Virus record (IMG/VR): IMGVR_UViG_3300017963_000192
Location: 1 to 64,000 of that record
Direction: 5' to 3' (one strand)
DNA: 64,000 nt
From: a virus
Numbering within the stretch: position 1 is the first letter of the stretch; each line of letters starts with the position of its first letter. The notes below the pieces were generated by a model. The model saw nothing but the letters and a program-made list of their open reading frames with translations. It had not been told where the DNA came from and did not search any database. The position numbers and the translations under genes are program-made. Positions 56,105-64,000 of this stretch are shown piece by piece.

Positions 56105-56740
56105 TCAAACACTCCTTTTGTCTAACGAATCAATTTTATTAATAACATTTTCTATTGTAACTTCTGTTGGGTCAGCTACCTCTAAAACATTAGCTCCAGA
56201 CATTCTAGCAGAGATTATCCCTTTTTCAGAATCTTCTACAATTAAGGTTTCATTTTTTTCTAGGTTTAATTTATTCATTGCCAAAGTATAACAGTAAGGA
56301 TTGGGTTTTGGTTTATCTTTGAATATTTCGTTACCAAGAACTAAATCCATATATTCAAGTTGTCCTGTTACTTTCAACGCTAGGTTTATAGTTTTTATTA
56401 TTGAATTAGAAACACAAGCCAATAAGTACCCTTTCTTTTTTAGAAATTTATGCAATTCAATCTTTTGTTCATCAATACTTAAATTGGTTTCTATTCTAAT
56501 AAAAGTTTTATCTTGTTTATAAGACCAAACTTTTTCAACATCATTGGGATGTATTATACCACGATTGACTAACATTGCTAATTTTGTTCTAGTAGGTAAA
56601 CCGTTATAGTATTTCCAAAACTCGTTCCCAACAACTTTATAGTCACAAACCTCCGCTAATGCATCATTAAAAGAATCTCGATGAACTTCTACTAATTCGC
56701 AAAGAACTCCATCCATATCGAATATAACACACTTAATCAT
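56105..56740 (-). CDS. HAD-superfamily phosphatase/phosphomutase-like
   Basis: 211 residues. CVIFDMDGVLCELVEVHRDS (DxDG), ACVSNSIIKTINLAL (motif II), KDKPKPNPYCYTLAM (Lys) and ETLIVEDSEKGIISAR (motif IV). Closest in layout to beta-phosphoglucomutase-like or sugar-phosphate phosphatases. Probably processes a sugar phosphate before nucleotidyl transfer. Confidence 0.88.
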   Translation of the reverse strand: MIKCVIFDMDGVLCELVEVHRDSFNDALAEVCDYKVVGNEFWKYYNGLPTRTKLAMLVNRGIIHPNDVEKVWSYKQDKTFIRIETNLSIDEQKIELHKFLKKKGYLLACVSNSIIKTINLALKVTGQLEYMDLVLGNEIFKDKPKPNPYCYTLAMNKLNLEKNETLIVEDSEKGIISARMSGANVLEVADPTEVTIENVINKIDSLDKRSV

Positions 56741-57404
56741 TTTTATTATATTCTATTCCATCACCATAATCATATGCATTTTTTGCTAAAATAAAAACAT
56801 CTCTACTAAAAGGTTCTCCTACATATTTTGACAACTCATCTCCCAAACACTGTTCTGTACAAAAATCATTTGTTACTTCTATGTTGTAAAATACCCTATT
56901 TCTAAAAGCAAATTCCCCATCAATTATAAAGAATTGGGGCATAAAGTCGCTTATACCCTCATATTGAAGTCTCCCTTCAACAACATCTGGCGGATTGTCT
57001 ATTGTTGCATGGAATCTCTGACCAATTGCTTGTGAAACACCTGCAACTTTTTTCTCTCTTATCATCCTTGTATAAAGTCTTTCCAATCCTAGTATGTCTG
57101 AAATGTAAGTATCACCTGTTAAAGCTACGACATATTTAAACTCATTAGGCTGTTCATATAAAATAGTGAAAGCACGATTATAGTTTCTTGTAACGGAATT
57201 TGCTGCTAATTTATATGGGTTAATAGTACCGCCTAAATTAGGGAAAACTTCGAACACGTCATATCCAGTAATTGTTTGACCAGAATCTGATTGGATAACA
57301 ATAACAAAACTGTCATCTCTGTAATGATGTTTAATCATATTAATGTTATGTTGCACAACATCTTTTTCATTATACATTGTTATACAAAAAGCTACTTTTT
57401 TCAC
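56733..57404 (-). CDS. putative glycosyltransferase
   Basis: 223 residues. VAFCITMYNEKDVVQHNINM and IVIQSDSGQ with a later ALTGDTYI fit a GT-A fold with a DxD-like GDT motif. Eight-nt overlap with the HAD gene. Transferred sugar unknown. Confidence 0.6.
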   Translation of the reverse strand: MKKVAFCITMYNEKDVVQHNINMIKHHYRDDSFVIVIQSDSGQTITGYDVFEVFPNLGGTINPYKLAANSVTRNYNRAFTILYEQPNEFKYVVALTGDTYISDILGLERLYTRMIREKKVAGVSQAIGQRFHATIDNPPDVVEGRLQYEGISDFMPQFFIIDGEFAFRNRVFYNIEVTNDFCTEQCLGDELSKYVGEPFSRDVFILAKNAYDYGDGIEYNKND

Positions 57405-57414
57405 AAACGTCCCT

Positions 57415-58491
57415 CTACAAATACAAATTTGATAATAAATCTTTATTATCTTTAATCCACGCTATTATTTTTTCATATCCTTCTTCTAAAGTAATAGAAG
57501 GTTTCCACCCTAATACATTTTGAATTTTTCTGATGTCGGATATGTAAATACATTGATCAGATTTTCTTGGTTCTTGTATTTGTTTTGTTTTTAATTTTTT
57601 ATTATACATTTTTTCCATAAGATTGGTTGCTTCAATAAGAGACATTGTACATTCGTGACCACCACCAATATTAAAAACCTCTCCAGCAATTTTATCAATA
57701 TTATTTATCTCCATTTCAATCAACTTGCAAATGTCGTCTATGAACAAAACGTCTCTGACTTGTTTTCCTTTCCATCCAATATATGTTATAGGCAAATCAA
57801 ATTCTGTAGCTATTGCCCACCAAGCTACCCATCCTTGAGCGACTTTGCCCCACTGTCTTGAACCCGCCAAGCAGGAGAACCTGTTGACAACAGTTTTTAC
57901 ACCAAAGGCATCACTGTATTCTTGGCAAGCTAAGTCTGACATGACTTTACTCATACCATAGACGGAATGTTGTCCCCCATCTATACTAAACTCTTCTGAA
58001 AAACCAAATTTTGGATTCCAACCTTTAAAATCTAATTTTTTAGCCTGATCTTCCGTCATTTCATCCGCCCACTCATAACGAGTATCTGTTTCGTTCATTG
58101 GATATGCGTTTACTTTTTCACCGCTATAGACTTTGTTTGTTGACCAGAATATAACAGTAGCATTGTTTTCTCTTGCTATTTCTAACACGTTTACTAAACC
58201 CAACGTATTATTTGAGAAATCATAATAAGGATTGTCGTAACCATCTATAGCAGATGGTTGGGCACTACATTCACATATAGCATCTATGTTTTCAATTCCT
58301 ACAAAATCCTCTTTGCATCTTATATCTCCGTGTAAGAACTTTATACCTTTCTTTTTAAAATCGTTTAAGTTGTACTCAGCACCTCTTCTTACAAGATTGT
58401 CCATTGCAATTATTTCGTGACCTTTATCACGTAGATAGAAAGCCAAATTAGCTCCAATAAAACCTGCTCCACCAGTAATTAATATTTTCAT
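57415..58491 (-). CDS. CDP-paratose 2-epimerase-like NDP-sugar epimerase
   Basis: 358 residues, extended SDR. ILITGGAGFIGANLAFYLRD (NAD loop), MDNLVRRGAEYNLNDFKKKG and FLHGDIRCKEDF closely follow the CDP-paratose/tyvelose epimerase (RfbE) pattern; catalytic YGMSK and STNKVY are present. Suggests that the glycan contains a dideoxyhexose-type sugar or another epimerised hexose (inference). Confidence 0.85.
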   Translation of the reverse strand: MKILITGGAGFIGANLAFYLRDKGHEIIAMDNLVRRGAEYNLNDFKKKGIKFLHGDIRCKEDFVGIENIDAICECSAQPSAIDGYDNPYYDFSNNTLGLVNVLEIARENNATVIFWSTNKVYSGEKVNAYPMNETDTRYEWADEMTEDQAKKLDFKGWNPKFGFSEEFSIDGGQHSVYGMSKVMSDLACQEYSDAFGVKTVVNRFSCLAGSRQWGKVAQGWVAWWAIATEFDLPITYIGWKGKQVRDVLFIDDICKLIEMEINNIDKIAGEVFNIGGGHECTMSLIEATNLMEKMYNKKLKTKQIQEPRKSDQCIYISDIRKIQNVLGWKPSITLEEGYEKIIAWIKDNKDLLSNLYL

Positions 58492-59057
58492 TTTATAACT
58501 CCTATTAATATTTTGTTAGCACACCCAAAAGGATTATCATAATAACCAGCAATCATATCTGGATCAAAATCCTGTTCCCATACGCTGAGTGATATTCTTT
58601 TCATAAAATATTTTTCATCTATTTTAAAATTCTCATTCATCATTTGTTCATCTAATATTTTATTAAATCCTAAAGGTATTGTGAATACAAATTCACCACC
58701 TTCCTTTAAAAGGTTTTGCTTTATATGGTGTACTGTTCTTATAACTTTAGTCTCATCCTTTTCTTCTGGAGGTTCATAACCTATATGCTCTAATGTTGAT
58801 ATGCTTACTATAAAATCATATTTACTAATAGAATGATAATTTATTATATCCTCATTAATACAATATTTAGCAGTATCGTATTTATCTACAATGTCGTGAT
58901 TTGATGAACAAAAATTTACCAATACATTACCTATCTCAAGAATGTTCTTTCCTTTATATTCACGTAAATACTCTTTAATTATAGGAATTTCTACTCTCCT
59001 ATCAGGATTTGGAGTATCAGCATATTCGTATTGTTTATTGTTAAATTTAAATATCAT
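58488..59057 (-). CDS. methyltransferase-like protein
   Basis: 189 residues. NILEIGNVLVNFCSSNHDIV takes the motif-I place although the glycine loop is degenerate; YDFIVSISTLEHIGYEPPEE is a typical motif IV. Class I fold likely, activity uncertain. 4-nt overlaps on both sides. Confidence 0.65.
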   Translation of the reverse strand: MIFKFNNKQYEYADTPNPDRRVEIPIIKEYLREYKGKNILEIGNVLVNFCSSNHDIVDKYDTAKYCINEDIINYHSISKYDFIVSISTLEHIGYEPPEEKDETKVIRTVHHIKQNLLKEGGEFVFTIPLGFNKILDEQMMNENFKIDEKYFMKRISLSVWEQDFDPDMIAGYYDNPFGCANKILIGVIK

Positions 59058-60010
59058 AACAACTTTTCATATTCCTCAACAATTCTATTAGCTATATTTT
59101 TATAAGACCATTTATCTAATGCAAACTGTCTTACTTCTTTTGACCTTTCCTCTAAAGATTCTGGATTGTCTTTGTATTTTCCAATACATTTATCTATATC
59201 TTCTTTAGTATTAACTACTTCAAATGGAAAGATGTCTGTTTGATGAAATTCTTTAAAGACTTGTTCAAAACAACCATCAGCACTTGTCATTGTTGGTATT
59301 CCGAGTGCTATGTTCTCTACTGTAGTCATTCCATGAAAACCTCTCCATAAAGCATCGAAACCCATAGTGCATTGTTTCTTTATCTCTATGATTCTTTTAT
59401 GAGGTACATCGGTAACGATATGATATTGAATAGCCATACCGTATTTACGCAAAGCCCATTTAAGCTCTTCGGTATTTTTATTATTACCACCACCAGTTGG
59501 AAAATGCCCTATGATTATTTGTTTTCTATCTATATCTGATGGTGTATAATCTTCTGATAATTCATTTACCACATCTGGTATATACACACAATCTTTATAT
59601 ATTTCAGTCGCTTGTGGTATAGAAGAAAATATTGCATTATATCCTGTATTTTCTCTTCTATTCCAAGTATCTTTTTTTTCAGCACGTTCACTCCATCTCC
59701 CCATAAAACTATTATAATCGTGAAATATTTTAACTTTATCTTTAACTAGTTCATTCCAATCAAAACTAAAATCGTGAGTGCTTATATAGTTATGGTCAGC
59801 AGAACAAAAATGAAGTATGTCAGATTCTTCTATTATACTAATAAATTCATCTTTATTATAATTTTCTGGACCTAAATCCAAATCATCATAAAATGTTTTT
59901 ACTGCTCTGAAATGTCTTGCATCCCAATCAGTATGCATATTAATAGCCTCTGCTTGCTTATAAGAACATCCCGCAGCATCCCAAGCCATATTAATAAAAA
60001 ATGTTTTCAT
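59054..60010 (-). CDS. glycosyltransferase (GT-B type)
   Basis: 318 residues. N-terminal half has the domain of GT4-like enzymes (INMAWDAAGCSYKQAEAINM), C-terminal half a GT-B nucleotide-sugar site (IIGHFPTGGGNNKNTEELKW; LWRGFHGMTTVENIALGIPT; EEY). Comparable to enzymes of capsule loci. Confidence 0.75.
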   Translation of the reverse strand: MKTFFINMAWDAAGCSYKQAEAINMHTDWDARHFRAVKTFYDDLDLGPENYNKDEFISIIEESDILHFCSADHNYISTHDFSFDWNELVKDKVKIFHDYNSFMGRWSERAEKKDTWNRRENTGYNAIFSSIPQATEIYKDCVYIPDVVNELSEDYTPSDIDRKQIIIGHFPTGGGNNKNTEELKWALRKYGMAIQYHIVTDVPHKRIIEIKKQCTMGFDALWRGFHGMTTVENIALGIPTMTSADGCFEQVFKEFHQTDIFPFEVVNTKEDIDKCIGKYKDNPESLEERSKEVRQFALDKWSYKNIANRIVEEYEKLL

Positions 60011-60900
60011 CCTAGTAACCCCTTAAATATTTCATATAGTTTTTCATTGAAATTTTCATAAGTTAAATTTATTACCTTATTCCTTCTTTTTAAATATTGA
60101 TTTTCTATATCTTTAAAGATTGCCATTAACGATGTTAGTGTTCCTGCGGAAAACATATATTCAATATTAAACTCTGGAATAAGTCCAACATCAGATGAAA
60201 TAATAGGAATACCACAAGACATAGCTTCAAGGGGTGCGACCGGTCCACCTTCCCACAAAGATGGAACTAAAAGATAATCTATTTTCTCATACAATACACG
60301 ATGTTCTACATTATGGTATTCCTCTGGAGTGTAATTGTAAGTCTCATACCTAATATTTTTTTCTTGTAATCGACTTATAACAGATTCCCACCCTCGTCCA
60401 CAGAAGATGAACTTGAAATTTTCAAGGTTTATTCCAGAGTCTACAAAATCTTCCATAAAGTGAAGCCCTTTACCTACAACTTCACCGTTTTGGAATATAC
60501 CGATAGATATCGTAGGCTTGAATTTGTGGACTTCAACAGGTGATGTTAGGTTAAAGTTCTTATCTTTTGGATAACCCATATCTAAGAATTGTTTTAAACT
60601 TCTTTTAGATTGATGAATCCAGGCATCTAGTTGTCTGAACTTATTAAAGTCGTGACCTATATCTATACTGTGACTTTCTGGACTGTTTTCGTGTATGTGT
60701 GTGACGTACCCAACATCTAAGGCGTTTGTTTTGTTGAAAGGAAGGAACGTGTTATAACAAACATAGAAATTAACATCAACATCATTTTTAGGTTCTAAAG
60801 ATATAGTTTGTTCCATTTCTGTTTTATTATATTCCACAATTTTATCTGACCAAAATTTCTTTATCCAATTACCTTCTGTTACTATATTAACTTTCATCAC
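60007..60900 (-). CDS. glycosyltransferase family 4-like
   Basis: 297 residues. GRGWESVISRLQEKNI and LLVPSLWEGGPVAPLEAMSC are the GT4 C-terminal signature (E-x7-E, WEGGP, APLEAM). Works on a NDP-sugar; adds to the glycan. Confidence 0.85.
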   Translation of the reverse strand: MMKVNIVTEGNWIKKFWSDKIVEYNKTEMEQTISLEPKNDVDVNFYVCYNTFLPFNKTNALDVGYVTHIHENSPESHSIDIGHDFNKFRQLDAWIHQSKRSLKQFLDMGYPKDKNFNLTSPVEVHKFKPTISIGIFQNGEVVGKGLHFMEDFVDSGINLENFKFIFCGRGWESVISRLQEKNIRYETYNYTPEEYHNVEHRVLYEKIDYLLVPSLWEGGPVAPLEAMSCGIPIISSDVGLIPEFNIEYMFSAGTLTSLMAIFKDIENQYLKRRNKVINLTYENFNEKLYEIFKGLLG

Positions 60901-61573
60901 AATCTCCTAATTTTTCTATTAATGGATAAATCATTTTACCGTCTGGATGACCTTCATCACAATAATTGTAATGGTCAACTTCGGCTATTTCTTTTGATTC
61001 TTCTTCTAATACAGTAGCACCTAACTCTAACATATAATAATAAGAACCAATAGCAAAAGGATGTGCTATTGAAAGATTACGATATTTTACACTCTCTTCT
61101 ATAAATGAATCAAAATCTGGCATTACATCTTTGTTTATTTTTATTATTCTTATTTCTTGACCACTACCATTTAAACAATAATCATTTTCAGCATCAATTA
61201 ATGCTTTTAAATATTTTTCAGAACATATGCAATCTCCCTGGAATAGAAGAAAAGCCCCACCTTTTACTTCATCTAAACCTAATTTAAAAGAAACAAAAGG
61301 ATCGAAATCAACAAGTTGTGCCGTATCATTGTGTACAAATTTGACTTTTAGATTTTTTTCATCTATAAAATTTATAACTTTTTCTTTTTGATATCCAACA
61401 ACAACAATAATATTATCTATTCCAAATTTATTCAAAAGTTTTATATTTCTCTCTAAAATAACTTCACCATTGATATGGTGAAGACATTTAGGTTTGCCTC
61501 CAGTAGGAAACCCTGTCCAACTAACATTGGCAGTTATTCCTGCTACAAGAATTATTGCATATTTTGGTTTCAT
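60887..61573 (-). CDS. sugar nucleotidyltransferase
   Basis: 228 residues. AIILVAGITANVSWTGFPTG then PKCLHHINGEVILERNIKLL: the PK motif and dinucleotide site are kept, the first loop is unusual (AGITAN). Later LLFQGDCICSEKYLKALI (metal Asp). Probably a second activated-sugar supplier. 14-nt overlap with the GT downstream. Confidence 0.8.
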   Translation of the reverse strand: MKPKYAIILVAGITANVSWTGFPTGGKPKCLHHINGEVILERNIKLLNKFGIDNIIVVVGYQKEKVINFIDEKNLKVKFVHNDTAQLVDFDPFVSFKLGLDEVKGGAFLLFQGDCICSEKYLKALIDAENDYCLNGSGQEIRIIKINKDVMPDFDSFIEESVKYRNLSIAHPFAIGSYYYMLELGATVLEEESKEIAEVDHYNYCDEGHPDGKMIYPLIEKLGDCDES

Positions 61574-62331
61574 TTAACACCACTAACAACAACGAATTTC
61601 CATCTCATAAAAACATCACCATCTTTTTCTTGTATCTTATATACTTTTTTAAATTCATCAGAAGCTTTTGTTGTATGTAAATTATAAATTTCTTCTATAT
61701 CATCTTCATATAAATCAGAATTATTTAACCAATTAAGAAGACTTACATCTTCCATTATAAAATATTTAATATGAACATCTTTAAATCCAGCATCTATGAA
61801 ATAATTAGACAATTCTTCTGCTGACATTATGTTTCTAACTGGTTCTTTTATTTTAAATATTTCTACATATTCATCTATTATATTATGAGAAAAAGGAACA
61901 CCCTCACAAATTAGCATTATTCCAGAATCATTAAGTATTTTATAACATGTTTTGAATACGTTTTCTAAATCATCTAAATGATGAAAACACATCCTAGAAT
62001 AAATAACATCAAATTTTATATAATCAAAATAGATTAACCCTTTCCCTGAACAATCAACTTTATGTAATTCAACATCCTTTGTATTTAAAAGATATTTACA
62101 TTTATTTAGCATTTCTTCACAATTATCAACACCATAATAATTATGTCTTTTATCAGTAGATTCTATTAATTGTTTTAGAACAATTCCAGTACCACATCCT
62201 ATATCCAAAAAGTTAAGTCTACCCAATGGTTTATTATCTATAATAGAATACAAAAAGAAACTTTCAAATTCTTTGTTTTTTATCCATTCCAACTTTTCAT
62301 AATTGGTTGATCTTACTTTCCAGTTAGTCAT
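61570..62331 (-). CDS. SAM-dependent methyltransferase
   Basis: 253 residues. NFLDIGCGTGIVLKQLIEST (motif I), YGVDNCEEMLNKCKYLLNT (II), FDVIYSRMCFHHLDDLENV (IV). UbiE/Coq5-like class I fold. Four-nt overlap with the next gene. Confidence 0.9.
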   Translation of the reverse strand: MTNWKVRSTNYEKLEWIKNKEFESFFLYSIIDNKPLGRLNFLDIGCGTGIVLKQLIESTDKRHNYYGVDNCEEMLNKCKYLLNTKDVELHKVDCSGKGLIYFDYIKFDVIYSRMCFHHLDDLENVFKTCYKILNDSGIMLICEGVPFSHNIIDEYVEIFKIKEPVRNIMSAEELSNYFIDAGFKDVHIKYFIMEDVSLLNWLNNSDLYEDDIEEIYNLHTTKASDEFKKVYKIQEKDGDVFMRWKFVVVSGVK

Positions 62332-62907
62332 TTATCCTCTTGTTTCAGTAGTTGAATTATTAAAATCGTAATAATACAAAACTTTGTCTATTCTAACCTC
62401 ATTTTTTATATCTAAACAAGCTCGTTTGACCCAATCAATATCTTCACCATAATTCTTATCTATATATGTATGTTTCTTTGCTATAGAGGATTTCCAAACC
62501 ATTGTATGAGCGGGCTTACCTCTCCACTGATTTCCTGTTTGATTATATTCATAATTTATGCTATATTTAGAATAGGTTTGATTATCTTTATCTCCATCAA
62601 TTGTAGTTATACAATCAAACACAATACAATCCGCATCTGGATTTTTATTTATACAATCAAGGATACTAATTATATAATCATCTGCTATTCTATCATCATC
62701 ATCTACAAATGTTAAAAAATCTCCTTGTGCCAACTTCAATAATTCATTTCTTTTTTCACCAACAGTTCTCTTCTTGTTGTCATAAAATCCTATAATTTCA
62801 ACATCATCTCTATCTCTTATTTGTTTATTTATAGAATCAAGCAAATCTGGATAGAAGTTTCGTATCCGAGATGGAACTGTTGCGATAAGTATAGATAATT
62901 TAATCAT
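62332..62907 (-). CDS. GT2 glycosyltransferase
   Basis: 191 residues. LSILIATVPSRIRNFYPDLL, VGEKRNELLKLAQGDFLTFV and DDDDR (DxD) of a GT-A enzyme, then GEDIDWVKRACLD (ED catalytic base). Short form. Confidence 0.85.
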   Translation of the reverse strand: MIKLSILIATVPSRIRNFYPDLLDSINKQIRDRDDVEIIGFYDNKKRTVGEKRNELLKLAQGDFLTFVDDDDRIADDYIISILDCINKNPDADCIVFDCITTIDGDKDNQTYSKYSINYEYNQTGNQWRGKPAHTMVWKSSIAKKHTYIDKNYGEDIDWVKRACLDIKNEVRIDKVLYYYDFNNSTTETRG

Positions 62908-63626
62908 TTTTTAAACAACTTCCCTGCTAAAGCATGAGCCTTGGCATCATATTCTTTTCCCATTCTTCCCTGAAAACCATAATCGCCATTGGTGGTTTGT
63001 TCTCCGTGTATTCTGTATGATGTCAAAACTTCTGGAACTTTATAGTATAAATAATACTGTGATATTCTAACAAGCATTTCGTAATCTTCGCAAGCGACAA
63101 ATTCCTCATTAAACATGCCAACTTTGTCAAATACGCTTTTATGAACCACCATATTACTCCACATCCCAAAGTAACTTCCTATAACAAATTGTTGTTGTTC
63201 CTCTAATGTGTTAAATACTGGTTCTACATAATGTGGATCACCTATTACATCATCTTCTCCAATAGTTTGCCAATCAGCATAAATAACCATTGCTTCAGGA
63301 TGTTCTTTAGCAAAAGCAACTTGCTTTTCTAATTTGTAAGATTTCCACATATCATCAGAACTTAATCCAGCCCACCAATCTCCAGTCATATTTCTAATTC
63401 CGGTATTTAGAGCACCGCAAGTTTTCTTGTTTTCCTGATGAATGATGGTTAGTCTTTCGTTCTTTTTAAATTCTTCTAAACAATCCAATGTTTCTTTTCT
63501 TGTAGAACCATCATCAACAACTATTATTTCATACGGCTTGTAGGACTGATTCAAAATACTGTTAATACTTTTTTCCAGAAAATCTGGACGAATATTGTAT
63601 ACTGGTGAAACTACTGATATTTTCAT
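62904..63626 (-). CDS. GT2 glycosyltransferase
   Basis: 240 residues. ISVVSPVYNIRPDFLEKSIN, EIIVVDDGSTRKE, GLSSDDMWKSYKLEKQV (DD), ACEDYEMLVRISQYY (ED). Typical WcaA-like GT2. ATGA-type overlaps with both neighbours. Confidence 0.92.
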   Translation of the reverse strand: MKISVVSPVYNIRPDFLEKSINSILNQSYKPYEIIVVDDGSTRKETLDCLEEFKKNERLTIIHQENKKTCGALNTGIRNMTGDWWAGLSSDDMWKSYKLEKQVAFAKEHPEAMVIYADWQTIGEDDVIGDPHYVEPVFNTLEEQQQFVIGSYFGMWSNMVVHKSVFDKVGMFNEEFVACEDYEMLVRISQYYLYYKVPEVLTSYRIHGEQTTNGDYGFQGRMGKEYDAKAHALAGKLFKK

Positions 63627-64000
63627 TATAAAAAATCCTCGTGTTTAATTTTTAATATTAGTTTATCCAATACAAAATTGTAATCATTATAGTAACATTT
63701 CACACACTGATTTCCATTAAAATATTTTTGTTTTTGATATATCTTTTTTAAATCTTGAATAGGCCCCATAGCCATACTATCACCACAACTTAAATCTGGT
63801 TCTTTTCTAGCATATTGCACACCGCAATTATGAAGAAGTATCCCAAATGAACTATAGAACATGTTTGTATTTTCAACTTGAATATCAAATAAGTCATCTG
63901 ACATTATTTTTTCAATTTTTTTAACTGGAACAAACATTAATCCATCTTTTTTATAAAACCCCAAAGCTCGTTTAGGACTTCGCCTAGTAACATCTAAATA
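63626..64000 (-). CDS. intein-split protein, C-terminal part (probable radical SAM)
   Basis: Open to the window edge; 125 codons visible. The first about 59 residues are an intein C-terminus (KRALGFYKKDG; DLFDIQVENTNMFYSSFGI, LHN). The C-extein starts at Cys (CGVQYARKEPDLSCGDSMAM) and ends with QCVKCYYNDYNFVL. The Cys pattern suggests an SPASM/twitch-type iron-sulfur end of a radical-SAM enzyme, common in glycan clusters. The gene starts beyond 64000, so its N-half and the rest of the intein are outside. Confidence 0.75.
   Translation of the reverse strand, partial: YLDVTRRSPKRALGFYKKDGLMFVPVKKIEKIMSDDLFDIQVENTNMFYSSFGILLHNCGVQYARKEPDLSCGDSMAMGPIQDLKKIYQKQKYFNGNQCVKCYYNDYNFVLDKLILKIKHEDFL

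Overview
The window looks like part of a large, AT-rich tailed-phage genome (or a phage-like element of that kind). Nearly every gene is on the minus strand, packed with ATGA/TAATG overlaps. It contains tail/fibre proteins, a lysis region, many small zinc-ribbon proteins, a tRNA cluster, and several kinds of mobile intron, intein and homing endonuclease. No terminase, capsid, polymerase or integrase gene is visible, so this is a fragment of something bigger. Two secreted proteins with beta-barrel character imply a diderm (outer-membrane) host. I do not name a host genus.

Layout. 0.07-3.0 kb: a restriction-modification cassette (Vsr, C5 methyltransferase, HindVP-family endonuclease) between GC-richer ends that carry a 19-nt inverted repeat. 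3.0-4.7 kb: two paralogous Dam-type adenine methyltransferases. 5.0-14.5 kb: about 30 small genes, many cysteine-rich, including a sigma-like factor, a STAS anti-sigma-antagonist-like protein, a stand-alone response-regulator receiver and a PLC/GDPD-like protein. 14.6-16.8 kb: a separate transcription unit with an E1/ThiF-like protein, a JAB/JAMM protease-like protein and an HNH protein. 16.8-24.3 kb: about 14 tRNA genes interleaved with small genes. One tRNA-Arg is split by a group I intron, one tRNA-like element lacks the anticodon arm, and a structured non-coding stretch lies at 23.44-23.72 kb.

24.4-30.6 kb: membrane peptides, then six consecutive genes whose otherwise unrelated proteins (HAD nucleotidase, DUF5662 with intein, GNAT and three unknowns) all begin with the same roughly 16-residue leader (MNF-x5-I-x2-L-I-K). 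This is the most interesting pattern in the window and looks like a targeting or packaging signal. 30.6-35.2 kb: two outer-membrane-like proteins, coiled-coil and membrane proteins, a holin-like protein, an M23 endolysin and a GIY-YIG endonuclease.

35.2-48.6 kb: four large virion (tail/fibre) proteins with two paralogous coiled-coil micro-genes. 48.6-64 kb: a dense glycan operon (Maf/DUF115-like protein, GT2 and GT4 glycosyltransferases, two sugar nucleotidyltransferases, a CDP-paratose-epimerase-like enzyme, several methyltransferases, a cupin fused to a LAGLIDADG endonuclease). It starts directly after the fibre genes and ends at the window edge in the C-terminal half of an intein inside a probable radical-SAM protein. 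Taken together, the right half appears to build and probably glycosylate the adsorption apparatus (inference).
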